Assembly (NCBI RefSeq): GCF_014467055.1 | Contig: NZ_CP060696.1 | Location: 806,001-870,000, forward strand | DNA from: Caproicibacterium amylolyticum | Lineage (GTDB): Bacteria; Bacillota; Clostridia; Oscillospirales; Acutalibacteraceae | Direction of reading: 5' to 3' | DNA: 64,000 nt | Shown: positions 1 to 8,771 of the stretch, piece by piece | How positions within the stretch are numbered: position 1 is the first letter of the stretch | How the letters are laid out: the number at the start of each line of letters is the position of its first letter | The notes under the pieces: generated by a model | What the model saw: the letters and a program-made list of their open reading frames with translations, nothing else | Told to the model about the DNA's origin: nothing | Databases searched by the model: none | Translations under genes and position numbers: made by a program

Positions 1-158
1 AAAGCCTGCTGTACGAAACAACGGACTTTCATGGACAGTGCCGTGTGCATGGAATCAAAAATTTTGTGGCCCATGCAACCATAGCGCAGTGCCTTGCGGA
101 ACTGAAGCTGGATGCAGACGGCATGGTACAAACCATAACAACGGAGTGGGAAAAGTGA
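1..158 (+). CDS. dxs: 1-deoxy-D-xylulose-5-phosphate synthase, C-terminal fragment
   Basis: The window opens inside a gene read in the third frame; about 51 codons remain before the TGA at 156-158. The translated tail (GIKNFVAHATIAQC followed by LAELKLDADGM) resembles the end of the transketolase C-terminal domain of DXP synthase, which condenses pyruvate and glyceraldehyde-3-phosphate in the first step of the MEP isoprenoid pathway. Family knowledge: dxs commonly lies just upstream of tlyA, nadK, argR and recN in Clostridia, exactly the neighbours here. The stop overlaps the GTG start of tlyA by four bases, implying one operon. Identification rests on a short tail plus context. Confidence 0.7.
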   Translation, partial: SLLYETTDFHGQCRVHGIKNFVAHATIAQCLAELKLDADGMVQTITTEWEK

Positions 159-970
159 GCGATAAAGTAAGGCTCGACTGCCTGATGGTGGAGCAGGGGT
201 TTGCGGAGAGCCGCGAAAAGGCCAAGGCTATCATTATGTCAGGCGATGTATTTATTCAGAATCAAAGATATGACAAGCCGGGCACTTCAGTCCCAAAGGA
301 TTCTAAGCTGGATGTGCGCGGCGGCCTGCGCTATGTCAGCCGCGGCGGCCTGAAGCTGGAAAAGGCTATGGTGGACTTTCCAATTACTTTGAACGGCAAG
401 GTAACCATGGACATTGGCGCTTCTACCGGTGGCTTTTCGGACTGTATGCTGCAAAACGGCGCGGTACGCGTATATGCAGTTGACGTGGGTTATGGCCAGC
501 TTGCGTGGAAACTGCGCACCGATGAGCGTGTGGTCAATTTGGAGCGCACCAACGTGCGCTACCTGACACATGAGCAGGTACCGGAGCAGGTGGACTTTTT
601 CAGTGTGGATGTTGCGTTCATTTCGCTGAAGCTGGTGCTGCCGGTCGCGCACAAATTTTTAAAGGACGGCGGTGAGGCGGTCTGTTTAATTAAGCCGCAG
701 TTTGAAGCCGGCAAGGGTAAGGTCGGTAAAAAAGGTGTTGTGCGTGACCCAGCGGTTCACTGCGAAGTCATTGAGGAAATTACAGGCTTTGTGCTGCAGA
801 ACGGTTACTCGATCCTGGGGCTTACTTATTCTCCGGTGCGCGGCCCGGAGGGAAACATCGAGTATCTTTTGTATTTAAAAAAAGCAGATGTGCCAACGTC
901 TGTTCCGTTGGATATTTCCGCGTTGGTGGAGGAATCTCACAGAGTACTGAATGGCGGTGAAAAGAAATGA
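155..970 (+). CDS. tlyA: TlyA family rRNA 2'-O-ribose methyltransferase
   Basis: Encodes 271 residues. An N-terminal S4-type RNA-binding domain (about residues 1-65, starting VSDKVRLDCLMVEQGF) is followed by an FtsJ-like Rossmann methyltransferase domain with the SAM-binding motif MDIGASTGGFSD. Family members methylate cytidine 2'-OH groups in rRNA; some were first described as haemolysins. I chose the GTG at 155 because the S4 domain begins there, it overlaps the dxs stop, and a GGAG-like sequence lies at 142-150. An upstream ATG at 38 would add a tail that is really dxs read in another frame. The gene ends overlapping the nadK start by four bases. Confidence 0.9.
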   Translation: MSDKVRLDCLMVEQGFAESREKAKAIIMSGDVFIQNQRYDKPGTSVPKDSKLDVRGGLRYVSRGGLKLEKAMVDFPITLNGKVTMDIGASTGGFSDCMLQNGAVRVYAVDVGYGQLAWKLRTDERVVNLERTNVRYLTHEQVPEQVDFFSVDVAFISLKLVLPVAHKFLKDGGEAVCLIKPQFEAGKGKVGKKGVVRDPAVHCEVIEEITGFVLQNGYSILGLTYSPVRGPEGNIEYLLYLKKADVPTSVPLDISALVEESHRVLNGGEKK

Positions 971-1815
971 AAATTGCCCTGCTGCCCAATTTGGGGAAAA
1001 AAAATGCACCGCAGTGCACACAAGAAATTATTACCTGCCTGCATACGTTTGGTATGCAGGTCTGGATGCGCGCTGCGGACAGACAGCAGGGTTTTGCCGC
1101 CGATTGCTGGCAGACGGACTTTTACGAAATGCTTGCAGGCTGTGACGCGGCCATTGCGGTTGGCGGCGACGGCACCATCATTCATGAAGCAAGGCACGCC
1201 GCCATTGCCGGTCTGCCGATTTTGGGAGTGAATACTGGGCGGCTCGGTTTTGTGGCAGGCTTGGAAACCAATGAACTGCATCTGCTGTCTGGCCTTGCAG
1301 ACGGTACTTACACAGTGGAAAATCGAATTCTGCTGCGCGCGCAGTTTGAAACAGCTGCCGGTGTACAGCAGGTTGACGCACTGAACGATGTAGTGATTGC
1401 ACGTGGTGCGCTTTCCAAAATCATTGATTTTCAAGTAGGACTCAACGGTACAGAAATGGCACACTACCGTGCGGACGGGCTGATTTTTGCCACGCCGACC
1501 GGCAGCACGGCCTATTCCCTTTCTGCAGGCGGGCCGGTGCTGGACCCGGTGATGCGGAGCTTTTTGCTGACACCTATCTGCCCGCATTCCCTGACAAGCC
1601 GGCCGGTCGTTTTTTCGGAGGATGCCTGTCTGACAGTTCGGACATTTATGAACGCCGATGCCAAAACTTACCTGACAGTAGATGGCGACAGTGCCATCCC
1701 ACTGCAGCAGGGGCAGCAGGTGTCTGTCAGCCGCTCGCCTTATACTGCGCAGCTGATTAAACTGAAACAAAACCATTTTTATAAAATACTGAATCAAAAA
1801 CTCGGCAGCATCTGA
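967..1815 (+). CDS. nadK: NAD kinase
   Basis: A 282-residue ATP-NAD kinase that phosphorylates NAD to NADP. The hallmark GGDGT motif lies at residues 66-70, followed by NTGRLGF and a C-terminal beta-rich domain containing LNDVVIARG and ATPTGSTAYSLSAGGP. Length is normal for the family. The ATG overlaps the tlyA stop (ATGA), pointing to translational coupling within the dxs-tlyA-nadK-argR-recN operon. Confidence 0.95.
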   Translation: MKIALLPNLGKKNAPQCTQEIITCLHTFGMQVWMRAADRQQGFAADCWQTDFYEMLAGCDAAIAVGGDGTIIHEARHAAIAGLPILGVNTGRLGFVAGLETNELHLLSGLADGTYTVENRILLRAQFETAAGVQQVDALNDVVIARGALSKIIDFQVGLNGTEMAHYRADGLIFATPTGSTAYSLSAGGPVLDPVMRSFLLTPICPHSLTSRPVVFSEDACLTVRTFMNADAKTYLTVDGDSAIPLQQGQQVSVSRSPYTAQLIKLKQNHFYKILNQKLGSI

Positions 1816-1852
1816 TTTTGCACCTGCCGCCGGGTGGGAAGGAGCATCCAAA

Positions 1853-2302
1853 ATGAAAACACGCCGACACGCCAAGATACTGGAACTCATCAGTCAGTTT
1901 GACATTGACACGCAGGACGAGCTGCTTCGGCGCCTGCGGGAATCGGGCTTTGAAGTGACGCAGGCAACTGTTTCACGCGACATTAAGGAACTGCGGCTGG
2001 TGAAAACACTGTCAGCAGAGGGACAGTATAAATATTCCACCGGCAAGGAAGAAAATAAGGATATTTCCTCAAAGTTTTATTCTCTGCTGAAGGATTCGGC
2101 AGTTTCCATTAACTGCACAGGTAACCTGGTCATTATCAAAACACTTACCGGCATGGCGCAGGCCGTCTGCGTTGCCATGGACACCATGCACTGGGAAGCT
2201 GTGCTGGGCACGCTTGCGGGCGATGACACCATTTTTGTTGCGGTGCACAGTGAACATGCCGCACAGCAGCTGGTGGCAGAACTCACCAGAATGATGGGGT
2301 AA
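1853..2302 (+). CDS. argR: Arginine repressor ArgR/AhrC
   Basis: A 149-residue ArgR family regulator. The N-terminal winged helix (residues 1-70) contains the recognition segment QATVSRDIKELRLVK. The C-terminal domain, which in the family forms the arginine-binding hexamer, carries GDDTIFVAV. Family members repress arginine biosynthesis and activate catabolism when arginine is abundant. A GGAAGGAG Shine-Dalgarno sequence lies just upstream. The stop is four bases before recN, a linkage seen in many Firmicutes. Confidence 0.93.
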   Translation: MKTRRHAKILELISQFDIDTQDELLRRLRESGFEVTQATVSRDIKELRLVKTLSAEGQYKYSTGKEENKDISSKFYSLLKDSAVSINCTGNLVIIKTLTGMAQAVCVAMDTMHWEAVLGTLAGDDTIFVAVHSEHAAQQLVAELTRMMG

Positions 2303-2306
2303 CAGT

Positions 2307-3980
2307 ATGCTGAATCAATTATATATTGAAAATATAGCAGTAATTGAAAAGGCAACCATTGACTTTGGCACAGGTTTTAACGTGCTGACCGGTGAAACCG
2401 GCGCGGGTAAGTCTATGATCATTGACGCCATTCACGCAGTGCTTGGGCAGCGGACTTCGCGGGAGTTAGTGCGAACCGGTGCAAGGGGCGCGTTTGTCAG
2501 CGCAAGCTTTTCCGACTTAAATGCGCAGGTGCAAAAAAAGCTGGAGCAGCTGGGTTTTTCAACAGAAGATGATGGTACCCTGCTGCTTCAGCGGGAAATT
2601 CGAGAGGATGGCCGCACAGTGTGCCGTATTGGTGCACGTCCGGCTTCCGTTTCTGCGTTGAAAGAGCTTGGTGCACTGCTGATTAATATTCACGGTCAGC
2701 ATGAAAGTTACGGCCTGCTTTCGCCGGAAAACCATCTGCGGTATTTGGACCGCACTGGTGTGCCCCAGCAGCTTCGCCGGGAGTACCGCACAGTTTATGT
2801 GCAGTGGAAAGAGCTGCAAAAGCAGCTTGCCGCTGTCAATATGGGCGAATCCGAAAAGGCACGGCGTATGGATTTGCTGACGTATCAGGCAGAAGAACTG
2901 GAAGCGGCACAGATTCAGCCGGGGGAGCAGCAGGAACTGCAAAACCGCCGGCTGCGTATCCGCAACAGCGGCAAAATTACCGAAGCGCTGCAGCAGGCGG
3001 ATGCCCTTCTAAGCGGCGGCGAGGAAGCCCCCGGTGCCTGTGCGGCAGTCCTGGACGCGGTGAAGCTGCTTTCCGGCGTGGTTGATGTCATGCCGGAACT
3101 GAGTACGCTGGCAGGTCGGCTGGAAAGTTTGGGCTATGACTTGCAGGACTGCATGGAAGAAGTGAGCAGCCAGTGCGGCGAAAATGACTTTGACCCGCAG
3201 GAACTGGACGATATTGAGGAACGACTGAATCTTTACTATCATTTGTCCTTAAAATACGGTGAAACAGAAGAAGAAATGCTGCAGTATTTGGAAAAATGCC
3301 GCAAAGAGCTTGATTCTATGCAGCACAGTGATGAGGAATTGGAGCGCCTGCACAAAGAATCCACTGAAGCGGAAAAAGCTGTGCGCCGTTTGGGCACACA
3401 GCTTTCCTCAGTGCGGCGAAAAGCCGCGGCGGGTTTTGCAAAGCAGGTGCGCAGCGAGCTTTCCTATCTGGATATGCCGGGGGTCGTTTTTACGGTTCAG
3501 CAGGAGCCGTGTGAACCGTGCCAAACTGGCTGTGATGCAGTGCAGTTTCTGATTTCCGCAAACCCCGGTGAACCGGCGCGGCCGCTTGCTAAAATTGCTT
3601 CCGGCGGTGAGCTTTCGCGTATTCTCCTTGCCATTCAGTCGGTGCTGTCCGGCAGGGACAGCGTGGGTACGCTGATTTTTGACGAAGTGGATACCGGTGT
3701 TTCCGGCAGCGCAGCACAGAAAATCGGGCAGAAGCTGCGCCAAACCGCGCAGGGGCGGCAGGTGCTGTGTGTTACGCATCTGGCACAAATTGCGGCACTT
3801 GGCGACCGGCAGTATAAAATTGAGAAACATACGGAAAGCGGCCGTACCTTTACACAGGTCACGCTGCTTGACCACGAGGGCCGCAGACAGGAACTGGCGC
3901 GTATTATCGGTGGCACACAGATTACACCGCTGACACTGCAGAATGCAGAAGAAATGCTGCAGCTTGCGGCTGCGCAGTAA
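2307..3980 (+). CDS. recN: DNA repair protein RecN
   Basis: A 557-residue SMC-like ATPase acting early in double-strand-break repair. Walker A GETGAGKS lies at about residues 29-36. A coiled-coil central region (about 160-370) is rich in Glu, Gln and Leu. The C-terminal half has the ABC signature ASGGELSRI and Walker B LIFDEVDTGVSG. Length matches the family. It is the last gene of the operon; six bases after its stop begins copy A of the dispersed repeat, which may also supply 3'-end structure. Confidence 0.95.
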   Translation: MLNQLYIENIAVIEKATIDFGTGFNVLTGETGAGKSMIIDAIHAVLGQRTSRELVRTGARGAFVSASFSDLNAQVQKKLEQLGFSTEDDGTLLLQREIREDGRTVCRIGARPASVSALKELGALLINIHGQHESYGLLSPENHLRYLDRTGVPQQLRREYRTVYVQWKELQKQLAAVNMGESEKARRMDLLTYQAEELEAAQIQPGEQQELQNRRLRIRNSGKITEALQQADALLSGGEEAPGACAAVLDAVKLLSGVVDVMPELSTLAGRLESLGYDLQDCMEEVSSQCGENDFDPQELDDIEERLNLYYHLSLKYGETEEEMLQYLEKCRKELDSMQHSDEELERLHKESTEAEKAVRRLGTQLSSVRRKAAAGFAKQVRSELSYLDMPGVVFTVQQEPCEPCQTGCDAVQFLISANPGEPARPLAKIASGGELSRILLAIQSVLSGRDSVGTLIFDEVDTGVSGSAAQKIGQKLRQTAQGRQVLCVTHLAQIAALGDRQYKIEKHTESGRTFTQVTLLDHEGRRQELARIIGGTQITPLTLQNAEEMLQLAAAQ

Positions 3981-3986
3981 AAGGCG

Positions 3987-4292
3987 CTTACAGTAAAAGT
4001 TTCGCCCGCCTTTTCAAAGGCGGTAGGTATGGGCGAAGCCCACGGCCTTATCCCCTGGTCGTAAAGTCCTTTGTGTAAAAAATGAATGACAGCAGCGTTC
4101 ATCTGCGGCGGCAAAACAACGCCGCACAGAAATAGCCTTGGTGCAGTGTCGGAAGACCTTGTGAGCCTGACTTGCAGGCTCACAAACCCGCGAGCGCTTC
4201 TGAGGATTCATGGGCAAAGGTCAAGGGAAAGGTCGTGGCGGGCGTTGCCCCCACACCCCTAGTTACTTTCTGAGAAAGCGACGGAAAGTAAC
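3987..4292 (+). repeat. Dispersed hairpin repeat, copy A (long form)
   Basis: Fills the space between recN and the tyrS promoter. It starts CTTACAGTAAAAGTTTCGCC, then has the perfect hairpin CCGCCTTTTCAAAGGCGG (4006-4023) and a GGGCGAAGCCC hairpin. It ends with a 9-bp inverted repeat GTTACTTTC/GAAAGTAAC (about 4262-4292) around a second hairpin. The same modules recur near 15.7, 30.8, 35.0, 37.1, 40.1, 52.5 and 60.2 kb. No ORF with a credible start is present. Confidence 0.75.
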
Positions 4293-4297
4293 CCCCC

Positions 4298-4326
4298 TTG
4301 ACAACTGCCCCTAAAACCGCTATAAT
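4298..4326 (+). promoter_or_regulatory. Sigma-A promoter of tyrS
   Basis: Perfect TTGACA (4298-4303) and TATAAT (4321-4326) hexamers separated by 17 bp, located just upstream of the T-box leader. Confidence 0.85.
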
Positions 4327-4334
4327 GCGCTATA

Positions 4335-4611
4335 AAGGCTGTGAAGGGAACCATTAAGCGGGAAATGCAGACTGCAGAGAGCCGGCGGCTGGTGCAAGCC
4401 GGTGTCTGTTCCCGCCCAAATTACCTCCCGGAGCTATCCACTGAAAGCTTTTTGCCGGTAGGCTGGGTCGTGTGCGCACGTTACAGCGCGGGGGTATCTT
4501 CTGTGATTTATGCAGAATGTACCCATAAGGCCGTTTCCGTGAGGAAGCGGTGAACTGAGGTGGTACCGCGGATTTTCCGCCCTCTGCAAAGAAAACGCAG
4601 AGGGCGTTTTT
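4335..4611 (+). promoter_or_regulatory. T-box riboswitch leader (tyrosine)
   Basis: The leader shows the conserved T-box sequence AGGTGGTACCGCGG at 4558-4571, directly followed by a terminator hairpin. Upstream, the GAGAGCCGGCGGCTGGTG-type sequence (4378 on) is typical of the distal part of Stem I. By family logic uncharged tRNA-Tyr binds the leader, stabilises the antiterminator and allows tyrS transcription. A UAC (tyrosine codon) at 4422-4424, just before the CCGGAGC end of Stem I, is the best specifier candidate. The base after it is C rather than the usual purine, so the register is tentative. Confidence 0.88.
4578..4611 (+). terminator. T-box attenuator terminator
   Basis: A 10-bp stem CGCCCTCTGC/GCAGAGGGCG followed by TTTTT. 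It overlaps the 3' side of the T-box region, as expected for a terminator/antiterminator switch. Confidence 0.88.
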
Positions 4612-4647
4612 GTTTGCCTTCTGCAGAATTTTTGGAGGTATTTTAGT

Positions 4648-5874
4648 ATGGGAGTGTACGAAGACCTGAAAGCGCGCGGGCTGATCGCGCAGGTAACGGA
4701 TGAGGACGCTGTGCGGGATTTGCTGAATAACCACAAGTGTGCGTTCTACATCGGCTTTGACCCGACTGCCGACAGCCTGCATGTCGGCCATTTTGTTACA
4801 ATAATGACCATGTCCCGCCTGCAGAAAGCAGGGCATACGCCAATCGCGTTGTTTGGCGGCGGCACGGGCATGATTGGTGATCCCTCCGGCAAAACCGATA
4901 TGCGCAAAATGCTGACCCGCGAACAGATTGACCACAATGTCGAATGTTTCCGGAAGCAGATGGCACCACTCATCGATTTTTCCGAGGGCAAGGCAATCAT
5001 GGCAAACAATGCTGACTGGCTGCTGAATTTGAATTATGTAGAGTTTCTGCGGGATGTCGGCGTGCATTTTTCGGTGAACCGCATGCTTGCCGCGGAGTGT
5101 TACAAGCAGCGTATGGAGCGCGGTCTTACTTTCTTCGAAATGAACTACATGATTATGCAGGGCTATGATTTTCTGGAGCTGAACCGCCGGTACAACTGCG
5201 TACTGGAAGTAGGCGGCGATGACCAGTGGAGCAACATTCTCGGTGGTGTGCGCCTGATTCACAGCAAAGAAAACAAAGATGCCTACGGCCTGACGCTTGG
5301 CCTGCTGACTAACAGTGAGGGCAAAAAAATGGGCAAAACCGAAAAGGGTGCTGTTTGGCTGGACCCGACCAAAACGAGCCCATTCGATTTTTACCAGTAT
5401 TGGCGCAACATCGGCGATGCAGATGTGGACCGCTGCCTGAAATTCCTGACTTTCCTGCCGCTTGAAGAAATTAACGAATTGACAAACTGCGAGGGCAGCG
5501 CATTGAACAAAGCCAAAGAAGTGCTGGCTTACGAAGTTACTAAGTTGATTCACGGTACCGAAGAAGCGGATAAAGCCCGTGAGGGCGCGCGTGCGCTGTT
5601 CGGCGGCGGTGCAGACACTGCAAATATGCCGACCAGCACCATTACGGAAGCAGACTTTGCGGATGGCAGCATTGGTGCACTGGATTTACTCATAAAAATC
5701 AAACTGGTTCCCAGCAAGAGTGAGGGACGCCGGTTGGTACAGCAGGGCGGACTTTCCGTCAATGGAAATAAGATTTCCGACCCGGCGGCTGTGTTGACCA
5801 AGACAGACTTCCCGGATGGGGCTGCTGTTATTAAAAAGGGTAAAAAAGTATATCATAAAGTTCTGCTTGGTTAA
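4648..5874 (+). CDS. tyrS: Tyrosyl-tRNA synthetase
   Basis: A 408-residue class I aminoacyl-tRNA synthetase that charges tRNA-Tyr. The HIGH-equivalent HVGH is at residues 45-48, the KMSKS-equivalent is KKMGKTEKG (about 225-233), and a C-terminal S4 RNA-binding domain (about 340-408) contains [17 protein letters not shown] strong GGAGG Shine-Dalgarno precedes the ATG. The gene stands alone between its T-box leader and a terminator, so expression should respond to tyrosine-tRNA charging. Confidence 0.97.
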   Translation: MGVYEDLKARGLIAQVTDEDAVRDLLNNHKCAFYIGFDPTADSLHVGHFVTIMTMSRLQKAGHTPIALFGGGTGMIGDPSGKTDMRKMLTREQIDHNVECFRKQMAPLIDFSEGKAIMANNADWLLNLNYVEFLRDVGVHFSVNRMLAAECYKQRMERGLTFFEMNYMIMQGYDFLELNRRYNCVLEVGGDDQWSNILGGVRLIHSKENKDAYGLTLGLLTNSEGKKMGKTEKGAVWLDPTKTSPFDFYQYWRNIGDADVDRCLKFLTFLPLEEINELTNCEGSALNKAKEVLAYEVTKLIHGTEEADKAREGARALFGGGADTANMPTSTITEADFADGSIGALDLLIKIKLVPSKSEGRRLVQQGGLSVNGNKISDPAAVLTKTDFPDGAAVIKKGKKVYHKVLLG

Positions 5875-5882
5875 AAAGCAGT

Positions 5883-5923
5883 GAAGCAGAGGAAACACGG
5901 GAGTTTCTTCTGCTTCTTTTTTT
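5883..5923 (+). terminator. Intrinsic terminator after tyrS
   Basis: GAAGCAGAGGAAAC pairs with GTTTCTTCTGCTTC and is followed by a T7 run. Confidence 0.85.
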
Positions 5924-6045
5924 GAACAGCGATTTTTCTTGCTATTTGCCAAAAGAAAAGGTAAAATATAACAATTACAAAATAGCGGTGCAGGTTTCCT
6001 CCGTGGGGTAAAAATCTGTGCTGTAGAGGCAAAGGAGATGAGCCA

Positions 6046-8709
6046 TTGCGAAAACAGCGAAACAGGGCAGTCTGGATGGCACCGCTTTCGGTTCTGCTGC
6101 TGCTTTTGGGCTGCTTTGCTGCCGCCGGGTTGTTTCCGTTCGGCAGCAAAACGCTGGCATGGTGCGACATGAACCATCAGGTTGTTCCGCTGATGATGGA
6201 CTTTAAGGACATACTGGCGGGAAAAACATCGATGTTTTTAAATCTGCAGAGTGCCGGCGGCATGGACTTTTGGGGTGTCTTTTTCTTTTTTCTCTCCAGT
6301 CCATTCACTTTTTTGGCGGCGCTTGTGCCAAAAGCTGATTTTTATCTTTTTATGAATGTTCTGGTACTGCTGAAGCTTGCACTGGGTGCCTGCACTGCGG
6401 CCATTCTTTTTACCAATGTGTTTCCGCACCTGCACGAGGTACAGGCGAGCTGCTTTGCAGCAATGTATGCCTGCTCCGGTTTTGCGCTGATGTACTACCA
6501 AAATCTTGTGTGGCTGGACATGGCGTGTCTGTTTCCACTGCTGATGCTGGGAGTGTACAAGCTGTGCCGGGAAGAAAAACCGGCACTGTTTGTGCTGATA
6601 CTGTGTGCGGTCATCGTGGTGAACTATTACTTAAGTGCAATGGTGTTTTTTTGGCTGGTTCTGCTGTTTACAGTGTTTGCCGCATTTGTTCTGCGTACAG
6701 CAAAGCGAGGCCGCGTGCTGGTGCAACTGGGGCTTTCCACAGCGGCAGCACTGCTGGCAACGGCAGTGGTGTGGCTGCCCTCCTATATGGAATATTTGAA
6801 TTCCGGTAGGGGAGTCAACTTAATATCCAGCCTAAGCGGCGGCAGCTTTACACCGAACTTGCCCACGACGCTGCCCATTTTTTACTGTACGGCGGCGGCA
6901 GTGGCAGCGATTCCTTTATATCTGCTGTCCCGCAGCAGAAGTCGGATATATGGTGCGTTGTTTGCTACGCTGCTGTTCCTGCTGCTGCCGCTGCTGATTG
7001 ACCCGATTGACCGCATGTGGCATCTGGGCAGCTATCAGGCGTTCCCCATTCGGTTTGGATATATCATCACACTGACCGGTCTGTTTTTGACGGCGAGACA
7101 TTTGAACGAAAGCCAGCGTTTTGCTGTACCGCATCAGCACACAAGTCCGCAGTTCCTGTTGCTTGGCTGTGCCGGCTGCGCGAGTGTGATTATTTGCGGT
7201 GCATGGCTGCTGCAGGCACACCGAAAAGAACTGACAAATTATGCGCAGACATTGTGGGCAAGTAAAGAAGCTCTCTACCTTGGCTTTTTATTTGCCGCTG
7301 TGGCATTGGCGGTGTATTTGCTTCTGTTTCTGGGGTTTCGCTGCCGCCGGTTTTCCGTTGGAGTGCTGTGTGTGCTTTTGTGCGGAGTAACTGCGGCGGA
7401 AATCTGCTTTAATGCCAATGTCTATGTAACGGCTGCCGCAAACGACGGACACTCCTATAAAACGGTTGCAGACCTTGAAAATCGTATACCAGACACTTCC
7501 CTTTACCGTGTTAAGACAGACGACCTGTACTATGATACGAATTTGACCGGCGCACTGGGGTATCCGGCACTGGAACACTATACTTCACTAACAGACGGCG
7601 TTTATATGGATACACTCCAGAAAATGGGCTATTCCTCCCACTGGATGGAGAGCCGATCCAGCGGCGGAACGGCACTGACAGATGCACTGCTGGCGCAGAA
7701 GTACAGCATTGTACGCAGTGACGCGGAAACTAACCGAAAAAAAGTATACGGCAATGCAGACTATTCCATTGTGCAGCAGCCGTACAGCCTGCCGTTTGGT
7801 TTTGTAACGCAGAATTTGGGCACGGAATTAAAGGACGGTGATCGTTTCGCTGTACAGAATTCGCTGTACCAGACCTTTTTCGGGAAATCGGACACACTGC
7901 TGACGCGCTGTGAACCAACGGAGTTTGACCGTGCACAGGTGCAGAAGTTTAAAGATGGCAGTGCGCACGTTACCGCATCAGCGGGCGGCAGCATTCTGTA
8001 TCACATTTTAGTGGACAGAAAAACCACACTTTACTTTGACTGCTATAATAAAGCTTCGCGCGACCTTGCCAGCTCACTGGACAACGCATTCCGTATTTAC
8101 GTAAATGGGGTGCAGGCAACCAACAGCTATCCAAACAGTAATTTTAATGGTTTACTGAATCTCGGCAGCTTTGAGGGGCAGGCGGTGGACATTCAGGTGG
8201 AGGTGCTGCGTGACGTTAGCTGCCGCTCCTTTGGTGTGGCAAAACTGGACAATTCCAAGCTGGAAGCAGCTTTAAAGCAGACGGAAACAGCGGACATCAA
8301 AGCTTTCGGCAGTACGTTGAGCGGAACGGTCACAGCGCAGCGCGGCGGCTGGCTGGTACTGCCTCTGCGCGGAAGCAGTGGTTTTACCGCCGCTGTGAAC
8401 GGACAGAAGGCCGAAATTGGCACAGCGGCTGGAATGTTTTTGGCTGTGCAGCTGAGTCCCGGTAAAAATAGGTTGGAAGTCCACTATACACCGCCCGGTT
8501 TTATCGGCGGTGCAGTGTGCAGCGTGTTTGGTGCAGCGGCGGTTGCAGGTATCCTGCTTCTGCAGCGAAAAAAGCTGTTTGGCCGGCTTGGGTGGCTGGA
8601 AAAGCCCGTCGGATTGCTTTTTGCGGTGATTTCCGCTGTTGTTACGATTTTACTGTATATTTTTCCGGTCGTACTTTATGTTACCAAAAATGCATCCCTT
8701 CTTTTCTAA
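6046..8709 (+). CDS. YfhO family polytopic membrane protein (GT-C-like)
   Basis: An 887-residue membrane protein with a leader helix (residues 12-35), about ten further hydrophobic segments up to residue 480, a largely soluble extracytoplasmic stretch (about 480-800), and two C-terminal membrane helices. It resembles the Bacillus YfhO family (GT-C fold), linked in some Firmicutes to glycosylation of cell-surface polymers such as lipoteichoic acid; the substrate here is unknown. I use a TTG start because AAAGGAGATGAG sits 4-15 bases upstream and hydrophobicity begins right after it. It is convergent with the glycosyltransferase at 8.8 kb, and both share one terminator. Confidence 0.8.
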   Translation: MRKQRNRAVWMAPLSVLLLLLGCFAAAGLFPFGSKTLAWCDMNHQVVPLMMDFKDILAGKTSMFLNLQSAGGMDFWGVFFFFLSSPFTFLAALVPKADFYLFMNVLVLLKLALGACTAAILFTNVFPHLHEVQASCFAAMYACSGFALMYYQNLVWLDMACLFPLLMLGVYKLCREEKPALFVLILCAVIVVNYYLSAMVFFWLVLLFTVFAAFVLRTAKRGRVLVQLGLSTAAALLATAVVWLPSYMEYLNSGRGVNLISSLSGGSFTPNLPTTLPIFYCTAAAVAAIPLYLLSRSRSRIYGALFATLLFLLLPLLIDPIDRMWHLGSYQAFPIRFGYIITLTGLFLTARHLNESQRFAVPHQHTSPQFLLLGCAGCASVIICGAWLLQAHRKELTNYAQTLWASKEALYLGFLFAAVALAVYLLLFLGFRCRRFSVGVLCVLLCGVTAAEICFNANVYVTAAANDGHSYKTVADLENRIPDTSLYRVKTDDLYYDTNLTGALGYPALEHYTSLTDGVYMDTLQKMGYSSHWMESRSSGGTALTDALLAQKYSIVRSDAETNRKKVYGNADYSIVQQPYSLPFGFVTQNLGTELKDGDRFAVQNSLYQTFFGKSDTLLTRCEPTEFDRAQVQKFKDGSAHVTASAGGSILYHILVDRKTTLYFDCYNKASRDLASSLDNAFRIYVNGVQATNSYPNSNFNGLLNLGSFEGQAVDIQVEVLRDVSCRSFGVAKLDNSKLEAALKQTETADIKAFGSTLSGTVTAQRGGWLVLPLRGSSGFTAAVNGQKAEIGTAAGMFLAVQLSPGKNRLEVHYTPPGFIGGAVCSVFGAAAVAGILLLQRKKLFGRLGWLEKPVGLLFAVISAVVTILLYIFPVVLYVTKNASLLF

Positions 8710-8720
8710 AACGGGAGCAG

Positions 8721-8768
8721 AAAAAGCGCGTTGATTCGGTTCACTAAAACCGTATCAACGCGCTTTTC
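8721..8768. terminator. Bidirectional terminator between convergent genes
   Basis: AAAAGCGCGTTGAT and ATCAACGCGCTTTT flank an inner CGGTT/AACCG stem. T-runs occur on both strands, so it can stop the YfhO-like gene (+) and the glycosyltransferase (-). Confidence 0.85.
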
Positions 8769-8771
8769 ATT

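Noticed and set aside
38..154. Longer tlyA start at 38
   Set aside because: This stretch is the dxs end read in another frame; the S4 domain starts at GTG 155.
4341..4553. 70-codon frame in the tyrS leader
   Set aside because: Lies within T-box RNA structure and lacks a ribosome site.
4354..5553. 399-codon minus-strand frame
   Set aside because: Covers the T-box and tyrS in antisense; tyrS motifs are unambiguous.
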